A stretch of DNA of 64,000 nt from Plut-88900 sp965116945 (GTDB lineage Bacteria > Chloroflexota > Dehalococcoidia > Plut-88900): the NCBI GenBank assembly GCA_965116945.1, contig OZ220734.1, positions 1,178,001 through 1,242,000 of the forward strand, written 5' to 3'. A program made the translations under genes and the position numbers. Each line of letters opens with the position of its first letter. Position 1 is the first letter of the stretch. A model generated the notes under the pieces. That model was given only the letters and a program-made list of their open reading frames with translations. It had not been told where the DNA came from and searched no databases. This document shows, one piece after another, positions 26,500 to 34,981 of the stretch.

Positions 26500-27666
26500 A
26501 TGCCCGGACCCGTCATCGACATCGACAGCCACATCTGGGAAAACCTTTCCGTAATGGCCGAATACCTGGACCCCAAGTATCGACACCTCGCCATGACCAT
26601 CCAGGAGGACGATCGCGGCCTTGAATACATGACCGTGGAAGGTCGCAAGCCGCACAACCTCTTCCTTCGGGAGGGACGATTCGGGCGTATGGCCGCCGGC
26701 AAGACCATCGAGGAAAAGCGAGACCTTTATCTCAAGCCCGGGGCAGTTACCTACCAGCAGGGACTCGTCAATGTCCCCGCGTCTCACCAGCCCGGCCCAC
26801 GAGTCCAGGTCCTCGACGAAGAGGGTATCGACACCTCCTTCATCTATCCGACTCTCGGTCTTCATTGGGAGACCGACGTTAAGGACCCCAGTGTCGCCGC
26901 AGCCTACGCCCGGGCCTATAACGACTATATATACGATTTCTGTAGCGACAATCCGGACCGGCTCCAACCCATCGCCCACATTACCCTTCTCGATATTGAG
27001 CAAGGCACGGCCGAACTTCGCAGGATGACGGCCCAGGGCGTGAAGGCAGCGCTAATTAGCGGGTTCCCACTCAATGGCCGTTCCTACGGAGACCCGGCAT
27101 TCGACCCATTCTGGGCTGCCCTGGAAGAGCTTCAGATCCCCGTGACCCTACACGTTGTTGGCGGCCTGTACCCCTTTTACAATCCCAATTTCCCGAACAC
27201 CAGCCTCGAAAGTCTCCCCGACGATGATATCTGGTACTTCATCCTTCAGGAGCCTCCTGCCGTGCACCTCGGGTTCGGTACCATGATCGCCGGTCGGGTC
27301 TTCGATAGGTTCCCTGACCTGAAGGTAGTTCTCCTGGAAACTGGAAGTGCGTGGATGCTTTACTGGTTCGAAAGGATGGATGGCATTCTCGACGCCTTTC
27401 CCGGTACCAATGAAATGTCCCTGTACCCTACCGAATACTTTAAGCGGCAGGTGTGGACTTCCATGGACCCCGACGAAGAACTCGCACCCCTGGTAGTTGA
27501 GAGGTTCGGATCCAACAAGTTCATGTGGGGCGCCGACTTCCCCCACTCTGAAGGAATGACAGGAGCTGTCGGCGCCCTGAAGGAGAGCCTCGACCCCCTC
27601 CCCACCATCGCCCAGGACAATATTCTCGGCCTCAACGCCATTGAGCTTTACCAGCTTTCTTCCTGA
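26500..27666 (+). CDS. Amidohydrolase_2 family metal-dependent hydrolase (PF04909)
   Basis: A 388-residue TIM-barrel hydrolase. The N-terminal metal motif is VIDIDSHIWE, with MIAGRVFDRFPDLKVVLLETG in the middle and MWGADFPHSEG carrying the C-terminal catalytic Asp. GGGAGG lies upstream of ATG 26500. It precedes a further family member at 27780 by 113 bp, which has its own promoter. Substrate unknown. Confidence 0.82.
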   Translation: MPGPVIDIDSHIWENLSVMAEYLDPKYRHLAMTIQEDDRGLEYMTVEGRKPHNLFLREGRFGRMAAGKTIEEKRDLYLKPGAVTYQQGLVNVPASHQPGPRVQVLDEEGIDTSFIYPTLGLHWETDVKDPSVAAAYARAYNDYIYDFCSDNPDRLQPIAHITLLDIEQGTAELRRMTAQGVKAALISGFPLNGRSYGDPAFDPFWAALEELQIPVTLHVVGGLYPFYNPNFPNTSLESLPDDDIWYFILQEPPAVHLGFGTMIAGRVFDRFPDLKVVLLETGSAWMLYWFERMDGILDAFPGTNEMSLYPTEYFKRQVWTSMDPDEELAPLVVERFGSNKFMWGADFPHSEGMTGAVGALKESLDPLPTIAQDNILGLNAIELYQLSS

Positions 27667-27738
27667 TTTACCCATCCTCTTCTCCGTCATTGCGGCGAGG
27701 CACCGTACGTTTTTGGGGCGAGGGCCATAGCCGCGCGA

Positions 27739-27744
27739 TATAAT
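27739..27744 (+). promoter_or_regulatory. -10 box of the second amidohydrolase
   Basis: TATAAT 36 bp before ATG 27780; transcription would start near 27751. GGAGG at 27769-27773 is the ribosome site. The -35 region is not recognisable. Confidence 0.55.
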
Positions 27745-27779
27745 CGCCCCAGGCAAGGCGCATCATCGGAGGGAAGACC

Positions 27780-28907
27780 ATGGCGGACTACAGGGTAATC
27801 TCATCAGACAATCACATAGTCGAGCCTCCGGACCTGTGGCAGGAAAGGATGGAACCCGGGTTCAAGGACCAGGCCCCCGTCATGCGGGATACGGAGATGG
27901 GGCCTTTCTGGTTCGTGGAAGACCGCCCCACCTTCAACATCACTAGCATGGCCAGCCAGGCCGGCAGAAGGTTCGAGGACGCCGATTCCCTGCAGACCGT
28001 CGACTCCTGGGAAAACGCCAGGCTGGGCGCGTACATCCCGGAGGAGGCCATCAAGGACATGGACCTGGACGGGATAGATGTGGGCATCGTCTACCCCAGC
28101 CTCACCATCTTCCTCTACGCGTTCGTGGAGGGCAGCGATCTGCTTTCGGCGATCCTGAGGGCCTACAACAACTTCGCAGCCGAATACTGCCAGGCTGTGC
28201 CCAGGCGACTAAAGGGTGTGGCAACCATCAACATCGACGATGTGGCAGATGGTGTGGCCGAACTGGAGCGGTGTGCAAAGAAGGGTTTCGTAGGTGCGGC
28301 CATCCCGGAGTACATGTCGGCCCGTCCCTATTTTGACGAGGCCAACGAGTCCCTGTGGGCCGCGGCGCAAGACCTGGACATGCCACTGGGACTGCACATT
28401 TCCACGGCGAGGGTGAAGGCGGGGCGGGGGTGGGACCGGGAGTTGGACGCCTTCGGCTTTGCGAACCTGATGCTGGACAACGCCGACTTCTGGGTCCGGG
28501 TCTCCCTGACCGAGATGATCCTCAGCGGCGTCTTCGAACGCTACCCCAAGCTGAAGGTCGGGGTCGCCGAGCACGAGTTGAACTGGGTGCCCTACTGGAT
28601 GGAGCGCATGGACTACAGCTACAACGAGCGGGCGGCAGGCCGCGCCGGGTTCAGGCTGAAGAACGACATGCTGCCCAGCGACGTATTCCACTCGAACTGC
28701 TTCGTCGATTTCCAGGAGGACGCCCTCGGCATCACCCACCGCGACATCATAGGCGTCGACAACATCCTCTGGGGCTCCGACTACCCCCACACCGAGGGCA
28801 CGTTCCCCAAGTCCCGGGAGTTCATCGAGACGACCCTGACGGACTGCACACAGGAAGAGAAGGAGAAGATCGTGGCGGGTAACGCCGCCCGCATCTACAA
28901 GCTCTAG
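27780..28907 (+). CDS. Amidohydrolase_2 family metal-dependent hydrolase (PF04909)
   Basis: A 375-residue hydrolase with YRVISSDNHIVEPPDLW at the N-terminus, MILSGVFERYPKLKVGVAEHE, and LWGSDYPHTEGTFP with the metal-binding Asp. It resembles the 13261-14388 protein in length and layout more than its neighbour at 26500. The stop is followed by a nested inverted repeat (28914-28955) that may end transcription. Confidence 0.83.
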   Translation: MADYRVISSDNHIVEPPDLWQERMEPGFKDQAPVMRDTEMGPFWFVEDRPTFNITSMASQAGRRFEDADSLQTVDSWENARLGAYIPEEAIKDMDLDGIDVGIVYPSLTIFLYAFVEGSDLLSAILRAYNNFAAEYCQAVPRRLKGVATINIDDVADGVAELERCAKKGFVGAAIPEYMSARPYFDEANESLWAAAQDLDMPLGLHISTARVKAGRGWDRELDAFGFANLMLDNADFWVRVSLTEMILSGVFERYPKLKVGVAEHELNWVPYWMERMDYSYNERAAGRAGFRLKNDMLPSDVFHSNCFVDFQEDALGITHRDIIGVDNILWGSDYPHTEGTFPKSREFIETTLTDCTQEEKEKIVAGNAARIYKL

Positions 28908-28913
28908 GAAGCC

Positions 28914-28955
28914 CTAATCTGCTTGCAGATGGCATCTGATACATATCCAGATTAG
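28914..28955 (+). terminator. Nested inverted repeat after the amidohydrolase
   Basis: CTAATCTG at 28914-28921 pairs with CAGATTAG at 28948-28955. Inside it CAGAT (28926-28930) pairs with ATCTG (28934-28938). There is no T-run, so termination is a guess; it could be part of the adjacent repeat cluster. Confidence 0.4.
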
Positions 28956-28969
28956 ATGCGTCCGCCCCT

Positions 28970-28998
28970 GCTCATACTTCGAGAACCTCAGCACGAGC
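28970..28998. repeat. Imperfect palindromic intergenic repeat, type 1
   Basis: GCTCATACTTCGAG and CTCAGCACGAGC form an imperfect inverted repeat. It resembles the widespread family containing TTCGAxAAxCTCAGxAcGA found between genes in many bacteria. Only one copy is in this window. Confidence 0.5.
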
Positions 28999-29015
28999 GG
29001 CCCCACCCCGCGGAA

Positions 29016-29045
29016 TGGATTCCCGATCGGAGTCGGGAATGACGG
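29016..29045. repeat. Palindromic intergenic repeat, type 2
   Basis: ATTCCCGA (29019-29026) and TCGGGAAT (29033-29040) form a perfect 8-bp stem with a 6-nt loop, flanked by TGG and GACGG. This matches the common genomic repeat with stem TTCCCG/CGGGAA followed by TGACG. It sits 18 bp downstream of the type 1 repeat. Confidence 0.6.
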
Positions 29046-29056
29046 CAGTAGGCCGG

Positions 29057-30202
29057 TTAGCGGGTAGCCTCCTCTATGTCCCCCATCGAAAGCTCAATCC
29101 CGAACCCCGGCGCATCTGAAGGCACCAGCATTCCGTCCTTGGGGAAGGCCATTCCCGGATTCGTGCGGTAGCCGTCGTGCATCGGCTCACCGGGAGCGGT
29201 GATGATCAGGAACTCGGCCCACGTGCACACGGACATACCGAAGGCCAGGTGCTGGCCGTAGGAATCTCCGCCCGCAAGATGGGGCATGACCTGGATTCCG
29301 GCGGCCTCCGCCACATTGCATATCTTCACCGCGGCAGTCATGCCTCCCACGTAGCAGATGTCGGGCTGCATGATGTCCACCAGGTGCCCGGCGGCTGCGG
29401 CGGAGAAGGGCGCGAGCATGTACCACCTCTCCCCCGAGGCCAGGGTCTGCCACGGGAGTCTCTGCCGCACCGAACGGTACCCCTCCAGGTCTTCCGGCAG
29501 CAGGTAGTCTTCCATCCACTTCAGGCGATAGGGGCGCAGCCGCTCGGCGAGCCGGACGATGAAGTCCTGGTCTGAGCTTATGGCGTAGCAGTCTATCATT
29601 AGCTCCCGGTCGGGGCCGAGGGACTCGCGCGCTGAGGCGACCATCTCCTCGGTCTTGCCGATGATGGCTGGGGCATGGGTGTCGGTGGCAGACAGGCCGA
29701 GCTTCGCCGCCCCGAACCCGAGCTCCTTGATCCATTCGATATCGAAGCCGGTGGCATAGCAGAAGAGGGCGTCCTTGGTCGGACCCCCGAGCAGTTCGTA
29801 GACGGGCTTGCCTAGCAGCTTGGCCTTGAGGTCCCACAGAGCCAGGTCCACTGCGCTGATCGCGTACCCCGCGAGGCCCGCTGCGCTGTAGTGGACTGAG
29901 GAGTCGACCATCAGGGTCCAGAGCTTCTCGGTCGCCATGCAGTTCTCGCCGATCAGGAAGCCGGCGTAGTGGTCGTTGATAATGGACGCGACGGGCCCGG
30001 CGTTGCTGGTCATGCCCAGGCCCCAGGTGCCGTCCTCAGCGGTGACCACGCAGGCGACGTGGCCCCAGGGCGGGAACCGGGGGGGAGACCAGACGGTACC
30101 CCGGTCGAAGATCTCGCCATACCAGTCTGCCTTGGGTGTCTCGGGGCCGCGGAGGACCCTATCGTTGGTGATGGGGGCCGCGTGGATGGACTTGATTTTC
30201 AT
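29057..30202 (-). CDS. Enolase-superfamily dehydratase (L-rhamnonate dehydratase-like)
   Basis: A 381-residue mandelate-racemase/enolase family enzyme resembling RhmD. Family landmarks: AAGLAGYAISAVDLALWDLKAKLLGKPVYELLGG, metal ligands Asp in LMIDCYAIS, Glu in KWMEDYLLPEDLEGY and Glu in LASGERW, and the catalytic His in VMPHLAGGDSYG. ATG 30202 is chosen because the conserved N-terminus begins MKIKSIHAAPI and a purine-rich site lies upstream. It probably dehydrates a sugar acid to a 2-keto-3-deoxy acid. Expanded enolase paralogues are a reported trait of SAR202 Chloroflexota. Confidence 0.85.
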   Translation of the reverse strand: MKIKSIHAAPITNDRVLRGPETPKADWYGEIFDRGTVWSPPRFPPWGHVACVVTAEDGTWGLGMTSNAGPVASIINDHYAGFLIGENCMATEKLWTLMVDSSVHYSAAGLAGYAISAVDLALWDLKAKLLGKPVYELLGGPTKDALFCYATGFDIEWIKELGFGAAKLGLSATDTHAPAIIGKTEEMVASARESLGPDRELMIDCYAISSDQDFIVRLAERLRPYRLKWMEDYLLPEDLEGYRSVRQRLPWQTLASGERWYMLAPFSAAAAGHLVDIMQPDICYVGGMTAAVKICNVAEAAGIQVMPHLAGGDSYGQHLAFGMSVCTWAEFLIITAPGEPMHDGYRTNPGMAFPKDGMLVPSDAPGFGIELSMGDIEEATR

Positions 30203-30244
30203 GGGTAAGCTGCCCTTTCGTGGGTGCCGGTGGCTATTGCGCAC

Positions 30245-30250
30245 ATTGTA
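30245..30250 (-). promoter_or_regulatory. -10 box of the dehydratase gene
   Basis: Minus-strand TACAAT about 43 bp before ATG 30202, giving a leader of roughly 36 nt. No clear -35 box. Confidence 0.4.
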
Positions 30251-30312
30251 AGGGGTCTAGAGGAAGAGCGACCACAGGGGTCACCGTCCCATGACAATGG
30301 ACAGGCTGGAGC

Positions 30313-31542
30313 TTAAAGAAGGAGGCTGGAGGGTCTTTCCAGGTGGCCCTTGATTTCGTTGACGAACTGGGCTGCCTCTGCGCCGTTGACTACCCGGTGG
30401 TCGGCGGAGATTGTGCACTGCATTATGTCGGCAACGGTAATCTGGCCGTCCCGTACAACCGGCTGCTTGGTCACGCTTCCCACGGCGATGCTGGCGCTCT
30501 GGAGAGGATTGATGATGGCGATGAAGCTGTCGACCTGGAACATTCCGAGATTACTGATTGCGACGGTGGCCTCGGTGTATTCCTCGGGCCTGAGGACTCC
30601 GTCACGGGCCCGGGTGCTCAAGTCCCGGCTGGCCACCGAGATCTCCTTCAGGCTCTTGCTTCCGCAGTCCAGTATGGCGGGTGCAATCAGGCCATCCTCC
30701 AGCGCTATTGCCACACCGATGTTTATGGCTGGACCAGGCTTGATGCCGCCTTCAGTGTAGTGGGAGTTGAAAGCGGGAAACTTGGCCAGTGCCAGTGCAG
30801 AGGATTTTATGATCAGGTCGTTGACGGTGAGTCGGGCCTCGCCGGCCCAGAGCTCGTTGAGCTCCTCGCGAAGAGCCATTGCCTTTGTCATATCGATGCT
30901 GGAGGTGACGTAGAAGTGGGGTACTTCCTGCTTGCTCTGGGTCATGCGCCGGGCAATCGTTTGTCCCATGCGGGAGAGCTGAGTAACTTTGCCCGCCTCC
31001 ACAGGTGCAGGTGGAGGAGTCGGGGCGGGGGTGGGGGCCTCTGCCGTGGCCAGGACGTCTTCCTTGGTTATCCTGCCCTTGGGCCCGGTGCCCGCAATGG
31101 TTGACAGGTCTACTCCCTTCTCCTCCGCAATGCGACGTGCGAGGGGTGAGACCAGGAGACGGTCGGACTTAGGGGCAGGGGCGACTGGCTCGGGTGCAGG
31201 GGGAGCGGCCTCAACAGCGGTGGGTGACGGGGAGGAGGAGTCACCCTCACCCTGACCCTCTCCCATCGAAGGAGAGGGAATTTCAGAAGAGGGGAGTTCT
31301 TCATCGGCGGCGCCTATGATGCCTATCACCTGGCCTACGGGTACGGTAATGCCCTCTGTCACGACAATGCGGCGAAGAAGGCCCGAGGCGAAGGACTCAA
31401 CCTCAACGGTGGCCTTATCGGTCTCAACCTCGACTATGGGCTCACCCCTATCGACGTGGTCGCCCTCTGCCTTTAGCCAGCGGACGACAGTGCCCTCTTC
31501 CATGTCGAAACCCATCTGGGGCATTATCACGTCAGTGGCCAA
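30313..31542 (-). CDS. pdhC: Pyruvate dehydrogenase complex E2 (dihydrolipoamide acetyltransferase)
   Basis: A 409-residue E2. The lipoyl domain spans about 1-80 with lipoyl Lys43 in VETDKATVEV, the E3/E1-binding domain about 128-165 (VSPLARRIAEEKGVDLSTI), and the catalytic domain about 190-405 with His382 in ADHRVVNGAEA. TTG 31542 is the start, preceded by GGAGG. The linker after the lipoyl domain contains IPSPSMGEGQGEGDS (about 88-102), encoded by a palindromic repeat inserted in frame. It is the last gene of lipA-lpdA-pdhA-pdhB-pdhC. Acetoin or branched-chain 2-oxo acids are alternative substrates. Confidence 0.9.
   Translation of the reverse strand: MATDVIMPQMGFDMEEGTVVRWLKAEGDHVDRGEPIVEVETDKATVEVESFASGLLRRIVVTEGITVPVGQVIGIIGAADEELPSSEIPSPSMGEGQGEGDSSSPSPTAVEAAPPAPEPVAPAPKSDRLLVSPLARRIAEEKGVDLSTIAGTGPKGRITKEDVLATAEAPTPAPTPPPAPVEAGKVTQLSRMGQTIARRMTQSKQEVPHFYVTSSIDMTKAMALREELNELWAGEARLTVNDLIIKSSALALAKFPAFNSHYTEGGIKPGPAINIGVAIALEDGLIAPAILDCGSKSLKEISVASRDLSTRARDGVLRPEEYTEATVAISNLGMFQVDSFIAIINPLQSASIAVGSVTKQPVVRDGQITVADIMQCTISADHRVVNGAEAAQFVNEIKGHLERPSSLLL
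31241..31280. repeat. Palindromic repeat inserted in the E2 linker
   Basis: CCCTCTCC (31256-31263) pairs with GGAGAGGG (31271-31278). The preceding CACCCTCACCCTGA-like sequence is typical of a family of dispersed GC-rich repeats. It keeps the reading frame and encodes a Pro/Ser/Gly linker. It shares the CTCTCCC/GGGAGAG palindrome with the elements at 41551 and 61360. Confidence 0.6.
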
Positions 31543-31598
31543 GGGTGTGCCTCCTTTGAAATGACTGCAACTACAGAGAAATTAGATGGATTGTGCGG

Positions 31599-32573
31599 TT
31601 AGAAGAGGCGATGGACGGCCTCGATAACCCGGTCTTCACCGGGCATTACGGCCTGTTCCAGGGGTCGGGCGTAGGGCATGGGGACATCCAGGGATGCGAC
31701 CCTCTGGACAGGAGCGTCCAGGTATTCCAGAGCGTTTTCCATAATTTGAGCCGAGACCTCTGCGCCGATGCCCATGGGCTTCCACCCTTCTTCGACCACG
31801 ACGGCCCGGCTTGTCTTCTTGACTGACTTTACTATGGCGTCGGTGTCCATAGGGCGAAGGCTGCGCAGGTCCACAACCTCTGCCTCAATGCCTTCCTCTG
31901 CCAGCCTTTCGGCGGCGCCAAGGGAGACCTGAGTCATGCGAGAATAGGTGATGATGGTCACATCTTCGCCTTCACGCTTAACGTCGGCTTTGCCAAAGGG
32001 TATGGTGAACTCGGGGTCGTCGGTAACTTCACCTTTAGAGCCGTAGAGCAGGGAATGTTCGATGAACATGACGGTGTTCGGGTCCCGGTAGGAGGTTCTG
32101 AAGAGGCCCATGGCGTCGGCCGGTGTGGAAGGTGCGACGACGATGAGGCCGGGAACGTGGGCATACCAGCCCTCCAGGCTCTGGGAATGAGATGCGGCTA
32201 ACTGGTTTCCGCCTCCACTGACGGTGCGGATAACCAGGGGCACGGTGACCTGGCCGCCTGACATGTAATGAAGCTTCGCTGCGCTATTGACGATCTGGTC
32301 GATTGCAAGGAGGCTGAAGTTAATGGTCATGAGTTCGACGATGGGTCGGGCGCCGCCCATGGCCGCGCCGATGCCAGCGCCAACGATCACAGACTCCGAT
32401 ATGGGCGTGTCCTTTATACGCTCGGGGCCGTACTTGTCCAGAAAGCCACGGGTAACGGCATAGGCGCCTTCGTAGGTGCCGATGTCTTCGCCCATCATGA
32501 AAGAGCGGGGGTCGTTGTCGAGGGTCTCTTTCAGGACCCGGCTGATGGCCTTTCTGTAGGTGATCGATGCCAT
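31599..32573 (-). CDS. pdhB: Pyruvate dehydrogenase E1 beta subunit
   Basis: A 324-residue E1-beta of usual length. It has the transketolase pyrimidine-binding domain (MASITYRKAISRVLKE, GEDIGTYEGAYAVTRGFLDKYGPERIKDTPISE) and the C-terminal domain (VVDLRSLRPMDTDAI, VVEEGWKPMGIGAEV). It starts 9 bp after the pdhA stop. With pdhA it forms the thiamine-diphosphate E1 heterotetramer that decarboxylates the 2-oxo acid. Confidence 0.93.
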   Translation of the reverse strand: MASITYRKAISRVLKETLDNDPRSFMMGEDIGTYEGAYAVTRGFLDKYGPERIKDTPISESVIVGAGIGAAMGGARPIVELMTINFSLLAIDQIVNSAAKLHYMSGGQVTVPLVIRTVSGGGNQLAASHSQSLEGWYAHVPGLIVVAPSTPADAMGLFRTSYRDPNTVMFIEHSLLYGSKGEVTDDPEFTIPFGKADVKREGEDVTIITYSRMTQVSLGAAERLAEEGIEAEVVDLRSLRPMDTDAIVKSVKKTSRAVVVEEGWKPMGIGAEVSAQIMENALEYLDAPVQRVASLDVPMPYARPLEQAVMPGEDRVIEAVHRLF

Positions 32574-32582
32574 GTCTATGGC

Positions 32583-33563
32583 CTAAGCGTAGACGTCATC
32601 GTAGATGGCGTCGTGGGGCAGAACTGGGCTGGAATCGGCGAAGTCCACGGAGTCTTGAACGATTTCCTCGATTTCCGCTTCAAGGGCCTGCATTTCGGTT
32701 TCGTCCAGCAATCCCAGCTCCTGCATGTGGCGCTTCATGCGGATTATGGGGCCCTTGTTGCGCCATTCCTCTTCTTCCGTCTTCTTTCGGTAGACCGTTG
32801 GGTCTGCCATGGAATGACCTCGGAAACGATAGGTCATGGCCTCAATGAAGGTCGGGCCCTGGCCTTTGCGGGCACGGTCAACGGCCTCTCTTGTAGCATC
32901 CATGACCTCGAAAACATCCATGCCGTCAATCTTGCCAGGGGTGTTCATGCCGTATACGGGGGCAAAGCGGAATATGTCAGTGCCGGCGAAGGTCTCCTGT
33001 ATGGGAGAGCCCATGCCGTAGCCGTTGTTTTCGCACAGGAATACTACGGGGAGGTTCCAGAGGGCGGCCAGGTTCAGAGACTCGTGGAATTCACCTTCGT
33101 TGACGGCGCCATCACCGAAGAAGCAGAGGGTTACACTGTCGTTGCCCAGGTGCTGGGCCCCGAGGCCCAAACCGACAGCAATGGGCATCATTCCGCCCAC
33201 GATGGCATAGCCACCCAGGAAGCCAAGGTTGGCATCAAATAAGTGCATTGAGCCACCCTTGCCTTTGCTGGTGCCGTCCGAGCGTCCGAATAGCTCAGCC
33301 ATGACTTTGCGAGGATCCATGCCCCGGGCCAGGGCGTGGCCGTGTTCACGGTAATGGCTGACGATGTAGTCCTGGGGATTCAGAGCAGCAACTGAGCCGA
33401 CTGCAATGGCCTCCTCGCCGATATAGAGATGGAGAAAGCCGCCTATCTTGCCGCGCATGTACATCTCGGCAGCTTTTTCCTCAAACCTGCGAATGAGCAG
33501 CATCTGGCGGAGAAGGTCCGTATACTGCCATTTTTCCATGATGGGCTTGCTGAGTACTTTCAT
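32583..33563 (-). CDS. pdhA: Pyruvate dehydrogenase E1 alpha subunit
   Basis: A 326-residue E1-alpha. The thiamine-diphosphate motif is GDGAVNEGEFHESLNLA to LCENN, with RFRGHSMADPTVYR as the phosphorylation-loop region. ATG 33563 is chosen because GGGAG lies 8 nt upstream and a longer frame would run into the lpdA end at 33583. The gap to lpdA is 19 bp. The chain is short at the N-terminus, without any transit-like extension. Confidence 0.93.
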   Translation of the reverse strand: MKVLSKPIMEKWQYTDLLRQMLLIRRFEEKAAEMYMRGKIGGFLHLYIGEEAIAVGSVAALNPQDYIVSHYREHGHALARGMDPRKVMAELFGRSDGTSKGKGGSMHLFDANLGFLGGYAIVGGMMPIAVGLGLGAQHLGNDSVTLCFFGDGAVNEGEFHESLNLAALWNLPVVFLCENNGYGMGSPIQETFAGTDIFRFAPVYGMNTPGKIDGMDVFEVMDATREAVDRARKGQGPTFIEAMTYRFRGHSMADPTVYRKKTEEEEWRNKGPIIRMKRHMQELGLLDETEMQALEAEIEEIVQDSVDFADSSPVLPHDAIYDDVYA

Positions 33564-33582
33564 GGCCTGCTCCCGCGTGCTT

Positions 33583-34962
33583 TTACATATGGACAGCCTG
33601 ACCCATTGCGGCCAGAGCTGCTTCTTTGAGAGCTTCGGACAGGGTGGGGTGGGGGTGAATGGCGAGGCCCAAGTCTTCAATTGTGGCGTCGAGGGCCTGG
33701 GCTACTGACACCTCTCCAAGGAGTTCCGTTACCTCGGGACCGATCATGTGAGCACCAAGAATCTCCCCATACTCCGCTCCGGCTACGACCTTTACGAATC
33801 CCTCTCTATCTCCGTGCCCGAGGGCTTTGCCGCTTGCCATGAACGGGAACTTGCCCACCTTGATATCCATACCACGGTCTCGGGCCTGGGCCTCGGTAAG
33901 GCCGACGCTGGCAACCTGGGGCTGGCAGTAGGTGGCCCTGGGTATGTTTTCTGAGGCCAGCTTGGTGGTCGGGAGGCCGGCGATGGTCTCGGCTGCGATG
34001 TGGCCCTGGGCGAAGGCGGTGTGGGCGAGGAGGGGGGCGCCGGTTACATCACCTACGGCGTAGATGTTGGGAAGGTTGGTTCTCATGACATCATCGACTG
34101 TAATAAATCCCCGGTCCATCTCGATGCCCATTTCGGAGAGGCCGGTTCCGGCCATATTAGCCTCCAGACCCACGGCGACGAGAACCTTATCGCAGTGTAG
34201 CTGTTCTGACTCGTCGCCGGTGGATATTGTGAGGGTGCCGACACCGTTTGTGAAATCAGCGGCCTGCACGCGAGCCCCGGTCATTATGTTTACGCCCTGC
34301 TTCTGGAAGGACTTTTCGAGAGTCTGGCTGATCTCTGGGTCTTCGTTGGGGAGAAGGTTGGGAAGAAGTTCAATTACTGTGACGTCACAGCCGTAAGTGG
34401 ACCAAAGATATGCGAACTCTATGCCGGCAGCGCCCCCTCCAACGATGGCTACGCGGTCAGGGAGTTCCTTTAGGGCAAGGGCCTCTCTAGTAGTAATGAT
34501 GTGCTCCCCGTCTACCGGCAGAGAGGAGATGCCCTTATTGAGAGCTCCCGTTGCTACTATGATGTTGGAGGCTTCAATTTCATCTTGACCGTCAACTGAG
34601 ACTTGTCCGGGGCCTGGGACTGATGCATGGCCGGAAAGTACTTCTATGCCGTAGCGCTTCATGAGCGATTTTAGGCCGCCGACGAGCCTTCTCACGACCT
34701 GACGGCTGCGGTCCACGGCCTTCCCATAGTCAACGGAGAGGTTGTCGAAGGAGATCCCGAATTCAGAGGCCCGATGTACCAGCGATAGCACCTCTGCGTT
34801 GCGGAGTAGCGACTTGCTGGGAATGCAGCCCCAGTTGAGGCATAGCCCACCGATCTCTTCCTTCTCCACAATGGCGACACTGTACCCAAGCTGGGCGGCT
34901 CGTATAGCCGCCACGTAACCTCCAGGGCCTCCGCCCATAATTGCTATGTCGTAGGTCGCCAT
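33583..34962 (-). CDS. lpdA: Dihydrolipoamide dehydrogenase (E3)
   Basis: A 459-residue E3. FAD site IAIMGGGPGGYVAAIRAAQLG, redox disulfide Cys41/Cys46 in GGLCLNWGCIPSK, NAD site VAIVGGGAAGIEFAYLWSTYG, and the C-terminal catalytic His-Glu pair in HPHPTLSEALKEA. It reoxidises the lipoyl group of E2 using NAD+. It lies between lipA (19-bp gap) and pdhA. Confidence 0.94.
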   Translation of the reverse strand: MATYDIAIMGGGPGGYVAAIRAAQLGYSVAIVEKEEIGGLCLNWGCIPSKSLLRNAEVLSLVHRASEFGISFDNLSVDYGKAVDRSRQVVRRLVGGLKSLMKRYGIEVLSGHASVPGPGQVSVDGQDEIEASNIIVATGALNKGISSLPVDGEHIITTREALALKELPDRVAIVGGGAAGIEFAYLWSTYGCDVTVIELLPNLLPNEDPEISQTLEKSFQKQGVNIMTGARVQAADFTNGVGTLTISTGDESEQLHCDKVLVAVGLEANMAGTGLSEMGIEMDRGFITVDDVMRTNLPNIYAVGDVTGAPLLAHTAFAQGHIAAETIAGLPTTKLASENIPRATYCQPQVASVGLTEAQARDRGMDIKVGKFPFMASGKALGHGDREGFVKVVAGAEYGEILGAHMIGPEVTELLGEVSVAQALDATIEDLGLAIHPHPTLSEALKEAALAAMGQAVHM

Positions 34963-34981
34963 ATCAGTAAAAGGATACTAT

